Source of the DNA: CAYSYM01 sp964435115
Lineage (GTDB): Bacteria > Chloroflexota > UBA6077 > CF-72
Direction of reading: 5' to 3'
DNA: 20,714 bases
Assembly: GCA_964435115.1 (NCBI GenBank)
Contig: CAYSYM010000061.1
Location: forward strand, 1 to 20,714
In this document: piece by piece, positions 8,146 to 14,648 of the stretch
How the letters are laid out: the number at the start of each line of letters is the position of its first letter
How positions within the stretch are numbered: the first letter of the stretch is position 1
Program-made: the position numbers and the translations under genes
The notes under the pieces: generated by a model
What the model saw: only the letters and a program-made list of their open reading frames with translations
Told to the model about the DNA's origin: nothing
Databases searched by the model: none

Positions 8146-10604
8146 AGGACCGCCCCGATGGGTGTCACGTCCAACCGCGTCAGGCGCGCCTCGCGCACGG
8201 TGGATGCGAGCGAGGCGTCGAGGAGGTAGCGCAGCCGCACGTCCCCCGCGGCGGAGACGTAGCGCTCGCCGTTGGGCACGATGCTCGAGCCCGGCTGGAC
8301 CTCCCAGCTCTGCCACTCGGCGGCGCGCCAGTTGTACAGGGAGACGGTGAAGGGGAGCGATGGGCCGCGCATCCGGCCAGCGAGCTGCCCGTCGACGTTG
8401 AGGCGCAGCTCGCGGAACTGGAAGCGGCCTTCCGCGGCCGGCAGGGTGAACTGCAGCGTCACGGCCTCGCCAGGCGAGAGGCTGTAGTACTCGCGATCCG
8501 TCGGCGTGCCGGAGCCGATGCCCAGGTCGCGCCGATTCATCACCGTCGCCGGCACTTCGCCGTCGAACCCGCGCGGGAGCTGCGGCTGGAGCGGCTGGAC
8601 CAGGAGGCTGACGTCGGCCGTGCTCAGGCGCGCGCCGGGTGCCTGGAGGGTGCCGGGCGCCTGCTCCAGCCAGCCGATCAGGGTGGGGCCGCGCAGCTCC
8701 ATACGGCTGAACAGGTAGCGGGCGGAGAAGAGCGACTCGATCAGGTCGCGCCGGGCCGTCGCGCCGGGCCGGCCCGAAGCGCCCGGCGGCGTGAGCCGCT
8801 CGGCGATGGCGGTGGCGGCCAGGCTCCCGGCCGCGGCCTGGCGCGGCAGCAGCAGGTCGACCTGGCGCTGCTGGTCCTGCTCGAGCGTGCCGAGCGGCGT
8901 GAACTGGCCGTCCAGGTAGATGGCGGCGTCGCTCAGTCGCCCGCCGGTCCGGTTGGTGAGCGTGCCCGTGATGCCGCCGTCGATCACGCGCAGGTCGGTG
9001 CGCACGCCCGGGGCCTGGCTGAGCTGGCCGTCCGCCAGGGCCGTCGCGAGCTGCCCCTGCTTGAGGGCCAGGCCGTCGAGGGTCGGGCTGGCGCCCGCGG
9101 TCACGCGGAAGAGCCAGGTGGCATCGGATTCGTCGCTGGGGCGGGGGAAGGGGTAGTACATGCCGCGCGCCAGGGCATCGTCCGGGAGGACGAAGCTGAA
9201 CGTGCCCTCGCGCTTGGCCAGGACCGCCAGGTAGGTGCGGGTGTAGGCCGCCCCGCTCTCGCCCGTCTCGATCGGCCGGACCACGGAGAGCCGGGTGACC
9301 GCCACGTCGGGCTCGGCTCGCTGCTGCGCGAACGTGAACGCGAGCGTGCCAGCGCCCGCCGCGCTGAGCGCGACGGTGAGCAGCCCGCGGCCCACCTGGC
9401 CGCGTCGGCCAAACAGGAAGAGTCCGCCGCCCAGCACGGTGGCATAGCCGCCCATCAGGACCCAGAGCCACTCAAAGGTGGGGCGTGGCTGAGTGGAGAA
9501 GTCGGCGAGCGCGAGCCGCGGCACGCGGCCCCAGCGCAGGTATGGGCGCACCAGCGCCGAGCCGATCCCGTTGTCCACCGCGGCATGGGTGACGAGGTAG
9601 CGCCAGAGCGGCGCGTTGCCGACCCAGGCGCGCAGGTCGCGCGAGGTCGGCTCAAAGGCCAGGTAGATGACCGTGCCCTCGCCACGCTTGGCGGCGACGA
9701 TCAGGGGGATGCCGTTCTGGGCTACCGCGACCTGGGCGCCCTGGTCTGGCCGCGGACGCGCCTGGCTGACCAGCCAGGGGCCCGGCGCGTCGAGCGGGGT
9801 CTCCAGGAGGTCGCCGAGGCCGGAGAGCGAGTCCACGTTGGCAAGGCCGGTCAGCTCCACGGGGAGCAGGGCTGGGGGCAGGGGGCCAAGCGTGCTCTGG
9901 GCCGTGGCCCCGCCCACGAGGATGAGCAGGCCGCCGGTGCCGGTCCAGACCCGCAGCGCGTCGAGCTGCTCCTGCCGGAGCTGGGCCGTGGTGGCGTTGT
10001 CGACGACGATGCAGTCGAAGCTGCCCAGGAGCTGGGCTCGCTCCGGCACCGTCGCCGGCTCCAGGGGGGCGGTGCGAACGCGCCGAATGGGCGGCGGCAG
10101 GTCGAGTGCTGCGAGGAAGTCGTAGGCGGACGGATCACGGGCGAGGATCCCGCAGAAGTAGTCGCCCAGGGGAACGCGGGTCATGGCCACGTCCTGCTCG
10201 GCGACCGTCTCGCCGCTGGGGGCGCGGACCAGGCGGGCGGTCACGCGATTGGACGCCGAGGGCAGGTTGACGTCCAGCATGAACCGCTTGTTGCTGAGCC
10301 GCGGGAGCACAACGGGCAGCGTGAACGTGGTTGGCACCGGGGTGAAGGTGCTGCGGCCGCCGCCCTGCTGCACGACGACCTGGATTTCGCCCCGCAGCTC
10401 GCTGCCCTCGTTGGCGAGGTCGACCTCCAGGGGGACCCAGCCGCCCGCGCGGCCGGCGCCGTCGAAACCGGCACGCACGTCCATCCGGACCGAGGTGGTC
10501 TGGTTCGGCGCCTCGGCGGGCTGGTCGGCGGGCGCGGACGCGACCGGATTCGCCGCCCCCAGGAGGGTGGCGACTAGCAAGAGGCCAGCTACGATCCGCC
10601 GCAC
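8142..10604 (-). CDS. Large secreted/membrane protein heading the ABC-MoxR operon
   Basis: The product is about 820 aa. A signal peptide follows the chosen GTG start at 10602-10604 (RRIVAGLLLVATLLG, cleavage likely after the ASA region). Then comes a beta-rich domain and an alpha/beta region that may be amidotransferase-like (FDCIVVD and LLILVGGAT). Two membrane helices follow at about residues 378-398 and 406-426, and then an extracytoplasmic beta-rich half. A TTG start at 10634 would add 10 residues, but that stretch consists of the heptad repeat seen elsewhere in this operon, so I prefer GTG. The gene ends in a GTGA overlap with the ABC ATPase. No enzyme motif is clear. Large proteins like this commonly precede ABC-2 exporters in MoxR/VWA operons. 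Function unknown. Confidence 0.82.
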   Translation of the reverse strand: MRRIVAGLLLVATLLGAANPVASAPADQPAEAPNQTTSVRMDVRAGFDGAGRAGGWVPLEVDLANEGSELRGEIQVVVQQGGGRSTFTPVPTTFTLPVVLPRLSNKRFMLDVNLPSASNRVTARLVRAPSGETVAEQDVAMTRVPLGDYFCGILARDPSAYDFLAALDLPPPIRRVRTAPLEPATVPERAQLLGSFDCIVVDNATTAQLRQEQLDALRVWTGTGGLLILVGGATAQSTLGPLPPALLPVELTGLANVDSLSGLGDLLETPLDAPGPWLVSQARPRPDQGAQVAVAQNGIPLIVAAKRGEGTVIYLAFEPTSRDLRAWVGNAPLWRYLVTHAAVDNGIGSALVRPYLRWGRVPRLALADFSTQPRPTFEWLWVLMGGYATVLGGGLFLFGRRGQVGRGLLTVALSAAGAGTLAFTFAQQRAEPDVAVTRLSVVRPIETGESGAAYTRTYLAVLAKREGTFSFVLPDDALARGMYYPFPRPSDESDATWLFRVTAGASPTLDGLALKQGQLATALADGQLSQAPGVRTDLRVIDGGITGTLTNRTGGRLSDAAIYLDGQFTPLGTLEQDQQRQVDLLLPRQAAAGSLAATAIAERLTPPGASGRPGATARRDLIESLFSARYLFSRMELRGPTLIGWLEQAPGTLQAPGARLSTADVSLLVQPLQPQLPRGFDGEVPATVMNRRDLGIGSGTPTDREYYSLSPGEAVTLQFTLPAAEGRFQFRELRLNVDGQLAGRMRGPSLPFTVSLYNWRAAEWQSWEVQPGSSIVPNGERYVSAAGDVRLRYLLDASLASTVREARLTRLDVTPIGAVL

Positions 10605-10606
10605 TC

Positions 10607-10627
10607 GAAGCCCGTACCCCTGTACTC
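10607..10627 (-). repeat. Short heptad tract at the head of the operon
   Basis: On the minus strand three units read GAGTACA, GGGGTAC, GGGCTTC. The phase continues into GAGTGCG, which contains the GTG start. They match the G-N-G-N-N-N-N pattern of the tracts at 4491-4525 and 601-676. The tract is short, so chance is a real possibility. Confidence 0.4.
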
Positions 10628-10657
10628 GGGACAACCGGAGGGCCCGGCCACCCCTCT

Positions 10658-10693
10658 CCGCGCACGAGCCGTCTCGATACGGGAGATGCGCGG
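10658..10693. promoter_or_regulatory. Inverted repeat in the leader of the ABC-MoxR operon
   Basis: A perfect 7-bp inverted repeat, CCGCGCA at 10658-10664 and TGCGCGG at 10687-10693, encloses a smaller CCGT/ACGG pair at 10669-10672 and 10679-10682. It lies at the presumed transcription start of the minus-strand operon. It could be an operator or a 5'-UTR hairpin. High GC content makes chance pairing likely. Confidence 0.35.
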
Positions 10694-10694
10694 C

Positions 10695-10703
10695 AGTGTA
10701 GCA
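10695..10703 (-). promoter_or_regulatory. Candidate extended -10 for the ABC-MoxR operon
   Basis: On the minus strand the sequence TGCTACACT is an extended -10 (TGn followed by TACACT). No convincing -35 is found at 16-18 nt upstream. A start site near 10688 would give a leader of about 84 nt to the GTG at 10604. Read by eye only. Confidence 0.3.
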
Positions 10704-10775
10704 AGGACTGCGCCACGGCCCCCCACAAATGCCCCGCGTGGCTGGGGGGCGCTCATTCCGCGTGGTCCGGCTGCC

Positions 10776-10781
10776 GATACT
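10776..10781 (+). promoter_or_regulatory. Candidate -10 of the GAF-LuxR gene (leaderless)
   Basis: GATACT lies 8 nt before the ATG at 10790, so transcription would begin at or beside the start codon. No Shine-Dalgarno is present before the ATG, which agrees with a leaderless mRNA. The -35 region is poor. Confidence 0.3.
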
Positions 10782-10789
10782 CAGCGTGG

Positions 10790-11617
10790 ATGGTGCTCGA
10801 ACACCGTGCCGCTGGCCCGGCCGAGGGCGAGGCGAGCAGCGACGATGAGGCGACGGTCCTCGAGGCGCTCGTCGACGTGGGCCAGGCCTTCGCGGCCGCC
10901 CGACAGCTCGAACCGGTCCTCGACCGGCTGCTCGCCTCGGCGCTGCGCCTCGTGCGCGCCGACGCCGGGTCGATCATGCTCCTGAGCCGCGAGCGTGACA
11001 CGCTCGTGGTCGCCGCCGCGCGCGGCCCGCGCGCCCGGGCGATCCTGGGCACGCGCCAGCCGGCAGACCGGAGCGTCGCCGGCTGGGCCCTGCGCGCTGG
11101 GCACGCGCTCCTGCTACACGGTGGCGCGTACGATGCGCCGGCGTCCGACCACCCGCGGGAGCTGGCGAGCGCCGTCGTCGTGCCGCTGGCGGTGGCTGGC
11201 CGCCTGCTGGGCGTGCTGAACGCCAGCCGTGAGTCCGGCGCGCCGCGCATGGGCGAGCGGAGCGCCCGCCTGCTCGAGCTGCTCGCGCACCAGGCGGCGC
11301 TGCTCGTCGACAACGCGCAGATGCTCGACGAGCTGCGGCGCAAGGAGGCGCGGCTGGAGCAGCTCGTCGACCAGCTCCTGCACGAGACGGGGCGGAAGCT
11401 GGTTCGGCCCGAGGAGCCGACGGTCCCGCTCACGCGCCGCGAGCAGCAGGTGCTCGCGCTGCTGGTGGACGGCCTGACGAACCGCGCGATCGCGGCGCGG
11501 CTGGTGGTCGAGCCGGACACGGTGAAGGACCACGTGCAGAGCATCATCAAGAAGCTGGGGGCGGCCGACCGCACCCACGCCGCTGCCATCGCCGTGCGCA
11601 CCGGCCTCGTCGCGTAG
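10790..11617 (+). CDS. GAF-domain LuxR-type transcriptional regulator
   Basis: The 275-aa cytoplasmic protein has a GAF sensory domain at about residues 24-178 and a short helical linker at about 178-200 (ELRRKEARLEQLVDQLL). A LuxR/FixJ-type helix-turn-helix follows at about 212-272, with LTRREQQVLALLVDGLTNRAIA, then VKDHVQSIIKKLGAADRTHAA. There is no receiver domain or phosphorylation site, so activity is likely controlled by a small ligand or redox signal bound by GAF, or by dimer contacts. It is transcribed divergently from the ABC-MoxR operon and is the nearest regulator to it. The start ATG has no Shine-Dalgarno. Target genes are not shown by the sequence. Confidence 0.92.
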   Translation: MVLEHRAAGPAEGEASSDDEATVLEALVDVGQAFAAARQLEPVLDRLLASALRLVRADAGSIMLLSRERDTLVVAAARGPRARAILGTRQPADRSVAGWALRAGHALLLHGGAYDAPASDHPRELASAVVVPLAVAGRLLGVLNASRESGAPRMGERSARLLELLAHQAALLVDNAQMLDELRRKEARLEQLVDQLLHETGRKLVRPEEPTVPLTRREQQVLALLVDGLTNRAIAARLVVEPDTVKDHVQSIIKKLGAADRTHAAAIAVRTGLVA

Positions 11618-11653
11618 CGGCCGCCGTGGCTGTACGGCTGGCCCGGCCCGCGG

Positions 11654-11676
11654 GCCGACGCCTGGCCGGCGTCGGC
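11654..11676. terminator. Hairpin between convergent genes
   Basis: A perfect 9-bp stem GCCGACGCC / GGCGTCGGC with a 5-nt loop (TGGCC) lies 36 nt after the GAF-LuxR stop and 70 nt after the stop of the convergent protease gene. There is no T tract. It probably ends transcription from both sides. Confidence 0.5.
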
Positions 11677-11746
11677 GCGTCCCAGGCGCGTCGCCACCAG
11701 GACCGGGGAGCGGAGCGGGCTCAGCCGCGGCGGTCGGACGGGTGCC

Positions 11747-12829
11747 TCAGTTGAGCCCGCCGGCCAGGCCCGTGGCGCAGGGTGTGGGAAGCGTGGCGGA
11801 CGCTCCGGCCTGCGGGGGCAGGCTGCACAGCGCGTCCACCGCGTCCGCGAACCGGTCGACCGGCACCAGCCGCAAGGACCGCACGCCTCTGCGGGCGTCG
11901 TCGTAGTTCTCCCGGGGGACCAGGAAGATCGCTGCTCCCGCCTCCTCGGCCGCCACCGCCTTCTCGGCGCCGCCGCCGACTGGCCCCACACTCCCGTCGG
12001 TGGCGATGGTGCCGGTCCCCGCCACGTAGTAGCCCCGCGTCAGGTCGCCGTCGGTCACCGCGTCCAGGATCGCGAGCGAGAACATGAGGCCCGCCGAGGG
12101 TCCGCCAACGCTATCGCTCTCGACGTCGACCGGGAACGGGAGCTGGACATCGAAGAGGCGGGTGGTGACCGTGACGCCAACGACCGGCCGCCCAGGCTCG
12201 GTGGGCGAGCTCCGCGTGCCCACGCGTACCTCCTGGCCCTGGCCGTCGCGGACGATGGCCAGGGCGACGACGTCGCCCACCTGGCGCCGGCGGACGATCT
12301 CGACCAGCGCCGGTGCGGTCTGGACCTGCACCCCGTCGACCGCGACCACGATGTCGCCCGTGCGCAGGACGCCGTCGGCGGGCATGCCCGGAATGACGTC
12401 CTCGACCTGGGCGCCCTGGCCGCTGATCTGGACGTCGTACCCGGCCGCCCGAAGGGCGACGACTGCCGCGACCGGCTTGCTCTCGTCGATCAGGCGCCGG
12501 TTGGTCTCGTTGACCTGCTCCTGGGAGATGCCGGGCGGGCGGATCTCCTCGGCTGGCACGACCTCGGCGGCCCGGCTGCGCCGAGCGCGCAGCACGTCCA
12601 GCCAACTCCCCGGCCGCGCGTACACGGCGGTGAAGGCGAGCCGGCCCATCTCGCGGCGGCGCTCCTCGGGCAGTCGCAGGCGCGGCCCCAGCTCGTAGGC
12701 GCCGCCGGGCGTGATGATGTAGTACGGGCTGGGGAGCGCGGCGGTGACGCCGGCCGCGACGCCGGCTGCCACGGCCAGCAGCATCGCCAGGGCCAGCGCC
12801 AGAGGCAGGTTGAAGAGCCGTCGCAGCAT
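11747..12829 (-). CDS. YlbL/SepM-like PDZ and Lon-type (S16) serine protease
   Basis: The 360-aa protein has an N-terminal membrane anchor at about residues 8-30, then the family motif SPYYIITPGGAYEL (34-47). A PDZ domain lies at about 135-205, and a C-terminal Lon-type protease domain at about 215-335. The catalytic dyad is seen as S245 in GGPSAG and K290 in GGGAEKAVAAE. This is the domain order of Bacillus YlbL and streptococcal SepM, which cut peptides or membrane proteins outside the cytoplasm. The ATG at 12827-12829 lies close to a -10 sequence, so the mRNA may be nearly leaderless. It is a single-gene unit between the GAF-LuxR and YHS genes. The natural substrate is unknown. Confidence 0.93.
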   Translation of the reverse strand: MLRRLFNLPLALALAMLLAVAAGVAAGVTAALPSPYYIITPGGAYELGPRLRLPEERRREMGRLAFTAVYARPGSWLDVLRARRSRAAEVVPAEEIRPPGISQEQVNETNRRLIDESKPVAAVVALRAAGYDVQISGQGAQVEDVIPGMPADGVLRTGDIVVAVDGVQVQTAPALVEIVRRRQVGDVVALAIVRDGQGQEVRVGTRSSPTEPGRPVVGVTVTTRLFDVQLPFPVDVESDSVGGPSAGLMFSLAILDAVTDGDLTRGYYVAGTGTIATDGSVGPVGGGAEKAVAAEEAGAAIFLVPRENYDDARRGVRSLRLVPVDRFADAVDALCSLPPQAGASATLPTPCATGLAGGLN

Positions 12830-12840
12830 CCTGCCGAGGG

Positions 12841-12846
12841 ATAGTA
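12841..12846 (-). promoter_or_regulatory. Candidate -10 of the PDZ-Lon protease gene
   Basis: TACTAT on the minus strand lies 11 nt before the ATG, which puts the start site a few bases from the start codon. No good -35 lies 17 nt upstream, and no proper Shine-Dalgarno is present. It may be a leaderless or near-leaderless transcript. Confidence 0.35.
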
Positions 12847-13038
12847 CCGATCTCGGCGCCCCACCCGAGGGCGTTTGGAGCGGCGCGGCCTGGCACGCGC
12901 CTTGCTACCCTGGGGCCAGGCCGCGCTCTCCCGGACGCTGGCTCTCGTCGCAGCCGGCCGCTCGGTCGGCTGAGGGCTGAAATGAACGAGCGGCATCGCG
13001 AAGACGCTCGGCCGCCGCAAGGTGTCGCCCCCCGGCGC

Positions 13039-13055
13039 GTGGGGTGGCACCCCAC
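13039..13055. promoter_or_regulatory. Palindrome before the YHS gene (operator or leader hairpin)
   Basis: A perfect inverted repeat, GTGGGGT-GGC-ACCCCAC, ends 5 nt before the strong Shine-Dalgarno (AGGAAGGAG, 13061-13069) of the YHS gene. It could be an operator for a metal-responsive repressor or a hairpin affecting translation. G/C-tract palindromes are typical of CsoR-type sites, but the order of the tracts here differs from the CsoR pattern I know. Confidence 0.4.
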
Positions 13056-13076
13056 ACCCCAGGAAGGAGCCCGCCG

Positions 13077-13226
13077 ATGGAACGTGACCCCGTGTGTGGG
13101 ATGGAGATCGACCCCACGAACGCAGCGGCGCAGATGGATTACCAGGGCAAGACCTACTACTTCTGCTCGCAGAGCTGCCACAACCAGTTCATGCAGAACC
13201 CGCAGCAGTACGTGCAGCAGGGCTGA
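13077..13226 (+). CDS. Small YHS-domain metal-binding protein
   Basis: This 49-aa protein is essentially one YHS domain: DPVCGM at residues 4-9 with C7, then GKTYYFCSQSCHNQF with C30 and C34, then a short tail. The three cysteines are those used by YHS domains to bind metals, and such domains occur in copper P-type ATPases and in stand-alone proteins of metal-resistance loci. The start at 13077 is chosen over the in-frame ATG at 13044, because AGGAAGGAG lies 7 nt before it and the domain begins at residue 4. There is no signal peptide, so it is cytoplasmic. A 17-nt palindrome sits just upstream, and a strong hairpin follows about 100 nt after the stop. Confidence 0.93.
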   Translation: MERDPVCGMEIDPTNAAAQMDYQGKTYYFCSQSCHNQFMQNPQQYVQQG

Positions 13227-13323
13227 GCGAGCACGTTGGAGGGATCGCGGCCGACCGCACGCGGTCCCGCGTCGGCGCGGTGAGGCCCGGCGTCGGCGTC
13301 GCGGCGCGGCCTGCTCGACAGGC

Positions 13324-13366
13324 CGCAGGGAGCCGCGGGGCGTCAACCGCCCCGCGGCTCCCTGCG
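13324..13366. terminator. Strong 19-bp hairpin after the YHS gene
   Basis: A perfect inverted repeat: arms at 13324-13342 and 13348-13366, 5-nt loop TCAAC. It lies about 100 nt past the YHS stop and 86 nt before the convergent gene's stop. No T tract follows on either strand. The likely role is bidirectional termination or mRNA 3'-end protection. Confidence 0.65.
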
Positions 13367-13420
13367 TGCCCGGCTGGGCGCTATGTCCTGAGGGCTTCGC
13401 GCTCCCACGTGGCGGGGTCA

Positions 13421-13440
13421 ACCAGGCCCGGCGGCCTGGT
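13421..13440 (-). terminator. Hairpin at the end of the PepSY/SHOCT operon
   Basis: A perfect 8-bp stem ACCAGGCC / GGCCTGGT with a 4-nt loop CGGC begins 11 nt after the TAG stop of the secreted PepSY-like gene on the minus strand. No U tract is seen. It is placed as expected for the operon terminator. Confidence 0.5.
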
Positions 13441-13451
13441 GGAGCAGGGTG

Positions 13452-14231
13452 CTACATCCCGGTCTGGGCGACGAAGGCGCCGTGCCAGGTGTGGTACCAG
13501 ACCTGGCCGGTGGCGGCGTTCACCGAGAGCATGCCGGTGATCGCACCGGCCTGCGTGATGTGGGCGGTGAAGTAGCCGGGCAAGCTGTCAGGAGCGTCGA
13601 CCACCCCGCCCGGTTGGTACTGGTCCAGCCACTGCTGGGCGAGCTGCTGCGCCTTCTCGGCGGTCACCGTCGGTTGCGCGCTCGGCGCCTGCTGGCCCAG
13701 CCAGCCGCCCATCATGCCCCAGCCGAAGCTGCCCGCGCCGGCCATGGGCCCGTACGTGGTGTTCCACATCATGCCGGGTCCCATCTCCAGGAACACGGCG
13801 CCGGTCTGCTTGTCGGCGAGCAGCTCGAACGCTCCCTGGCCTGTGCGCTGGTCGTTGGCGATGGCGTAGAAGTTGTTCTGGAACTCCATCACCTCGTCGA
13901 GGGCCAGGTCCTTGTTCCCGGTCCGGTCCAGGTAGGCCTGGAAGGCCTGCCTGGCCGCGTCGAGCGAGCCGAGGGGCTGGGCTTGCGGCTGAGCGCCCTG
14001 CCAGGCGCCGCCCATCATCCCGCCGGGGCCGGGTCCGTAGCCGCCCATCATGCCGCCCGGGCCGAACCCGCCCATCATGCCGCCCAGCCCGGGTCCGTAG
14101 CCGCCCATCATCCCGCCGGGGCCGTAGCCAGGCTGGGGCTGGGTCTGGGCGAAGGTGGAGCCGAAGGTACCGAGCGCCAGCGCACCCGCCAGGAGCGTGG
14201 CGCCGAGGATCGCGATTGTCCGTCGCTGCAT
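13452..14231 (-). CDS. Secreted Gly/Met-rich protein with two PepSY-like units
   Basis: The 259-aa protein begins with a signal peptide (residues 1-28, ending FAQ). A repeat region at 35-75 holds four GGMMGG blocks separated by YGPG- or FGPG-type spacers. Two similar units follow, at about 88-150 (with LDAARQAFQAYLD, NNFYAI, TGAVFLEMG) and 188-250 (VTAEKAQQLAQQWLD, GYFTAH, TGQVWYHTW). Both fit the PepSY pattern: a helix, then strands, ending in TGxV. Further Met pairs lie at 154-155 and 173-174. Paired methionines outside the cytoplasm typically bind Cu(I) or Ag(I); metal binding here is inference. The Shine-Dalgarno AAGGAGA precedes the ATG, and a SHOCT gene ends 44 nt upstream in the same operon. 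Confidence 0.85.
   Translation of the reverse strand: MQRRTIAILGATLLAGALALGTFGSTFAQTQPQPGYGPGGMMGGYGPGLGGMMGGFGPGGMMGGYGPGPGGMMGGAWQGAQPQAQPLGSLDAARQAFQAYLDRTGNKDLALDEVMEFQNNFYAIANDQRTGQGAFELLADKQTGAVFLEMGPGMMWNTTYGPMAGAGSFGWGMMGGWLGQQAPSAQPTVTAEKAQQLAQQWLDQYQPGGVVDAPDSLPGYFTAHITQAGAITGMLSVNAATGQVWYHTWHGAFVAQTGM
14007..14129 (-). repeat. In-gene tandem repeat coding for GGMMGG-YGPG blocks
   Basis: Four copies of a unit of about 30-33 nt encode residues 35-75 of the secreted PepSY-like protein. The copies differ mainly at third bases and in the spacer (YGPGL, FGP, YGPGP). This region is prone to copy-number change by slippage. Confidence 0.75.
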
Positions 14232-14275
14232 GGTCGTTCTCCTTGAGTCCTCTCAGAAAGGGGCGTGCGCCGTGC

Positions 14276-14512
14276 TCAGGCGAGCGCCCGCCGGGCCTGC
14301 TCGAACTCGGTTTCCGTGATCTCGCCGGCCGCGTAGCGGCGCCGCAGGAGCTCGAGCGCGCTCCCGCGCCCGTCGTCGCCGCGGCGTGTGAGCGCCGCGC
14401 TCACGCCCCAGACGACCAGCGCGATGAGGCTGACCCAGAACACCACCTCGACCAGCATCCACAGCCAGCCGAAGCCGCCTGCGAGGCCGTACCCACCGTA
14501 GTACCCCATCAT
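14276..14512 (-). CDS. Small SHOCT-domain membrane protein with N-terminal MMG motif
   Basis: The 78-aa protein begins MMGYYGGYG, has one membrane helix at about residues 16-40, and ends in a SHOCT domain at about 51-78 (ALELLRRRYAAGEITETEFEQ). SHOCT is a short C-terminal oligomerisation domain. The Gly/Tyr/Met N-terminus would lie on one side of the membrane and SHOCT on the other, probably the cytoplasmic side. The start is the first of two adjacent ATG codons, with CAGGAGAA about 8 nt upstream. It follows the histidine kinase gene after 136 nt and precedes the PepSY-like gene by 44 nt. The gap to the kinase holds a direct repeat that may mark a separate promoter. Function unknown; such proteins are frequent in copper-related loci. 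Confidence 0.85.
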   Translation of the reverse strand: MMGYYGGYGLAGGFGWLWMLVEVVFWVSLIALVVWGVSAALTRRGDDGRGSALELLRRRYAAGEITETEFEQARRALA

Positions 14513-14605
14513 CGATCCGTTCTCCTGTTCCGTCCGCGGGACGTGCCCGCTCGTGTGGTATGCCAGGAGTATCGACCCGGTCCCTCACCGGCGAGTGCGT
14601 GTGTC

Positions 14606-14623
14606 GGTCAAGAATTGCTCAAG
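14606..14623 (-). promoter_or_regulatory. Direct repeat with 11-nt period over a candidate -35
   Basis: On the minus strand CTTGA-N6-CTTGA (14608-14623) gives two identical pentamers 11 nt apart, the spacing used by OmpR-family response-regulator dimers. The second copy runs into TTGACC (14606-14611), a fair -35. No good -10 follows at 16-18 nt, as expected for an activated promoter but also for no promoter. It lies about 95 nt before the SHOCT start. Confidence 0.4.
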
Positions 14624-14648
14624 CGGCGCCGCCCCGAGGCCACGGGCA

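Noticed and set aside
10135..10728. Minus-strand frame with a basic peptide over the operon leader, considered as a group II intron remnant
   Set aside because: The leader pairing and the peptide gave only a vague impression; no domain V, reverse transcriptase or intron boundary could be found.
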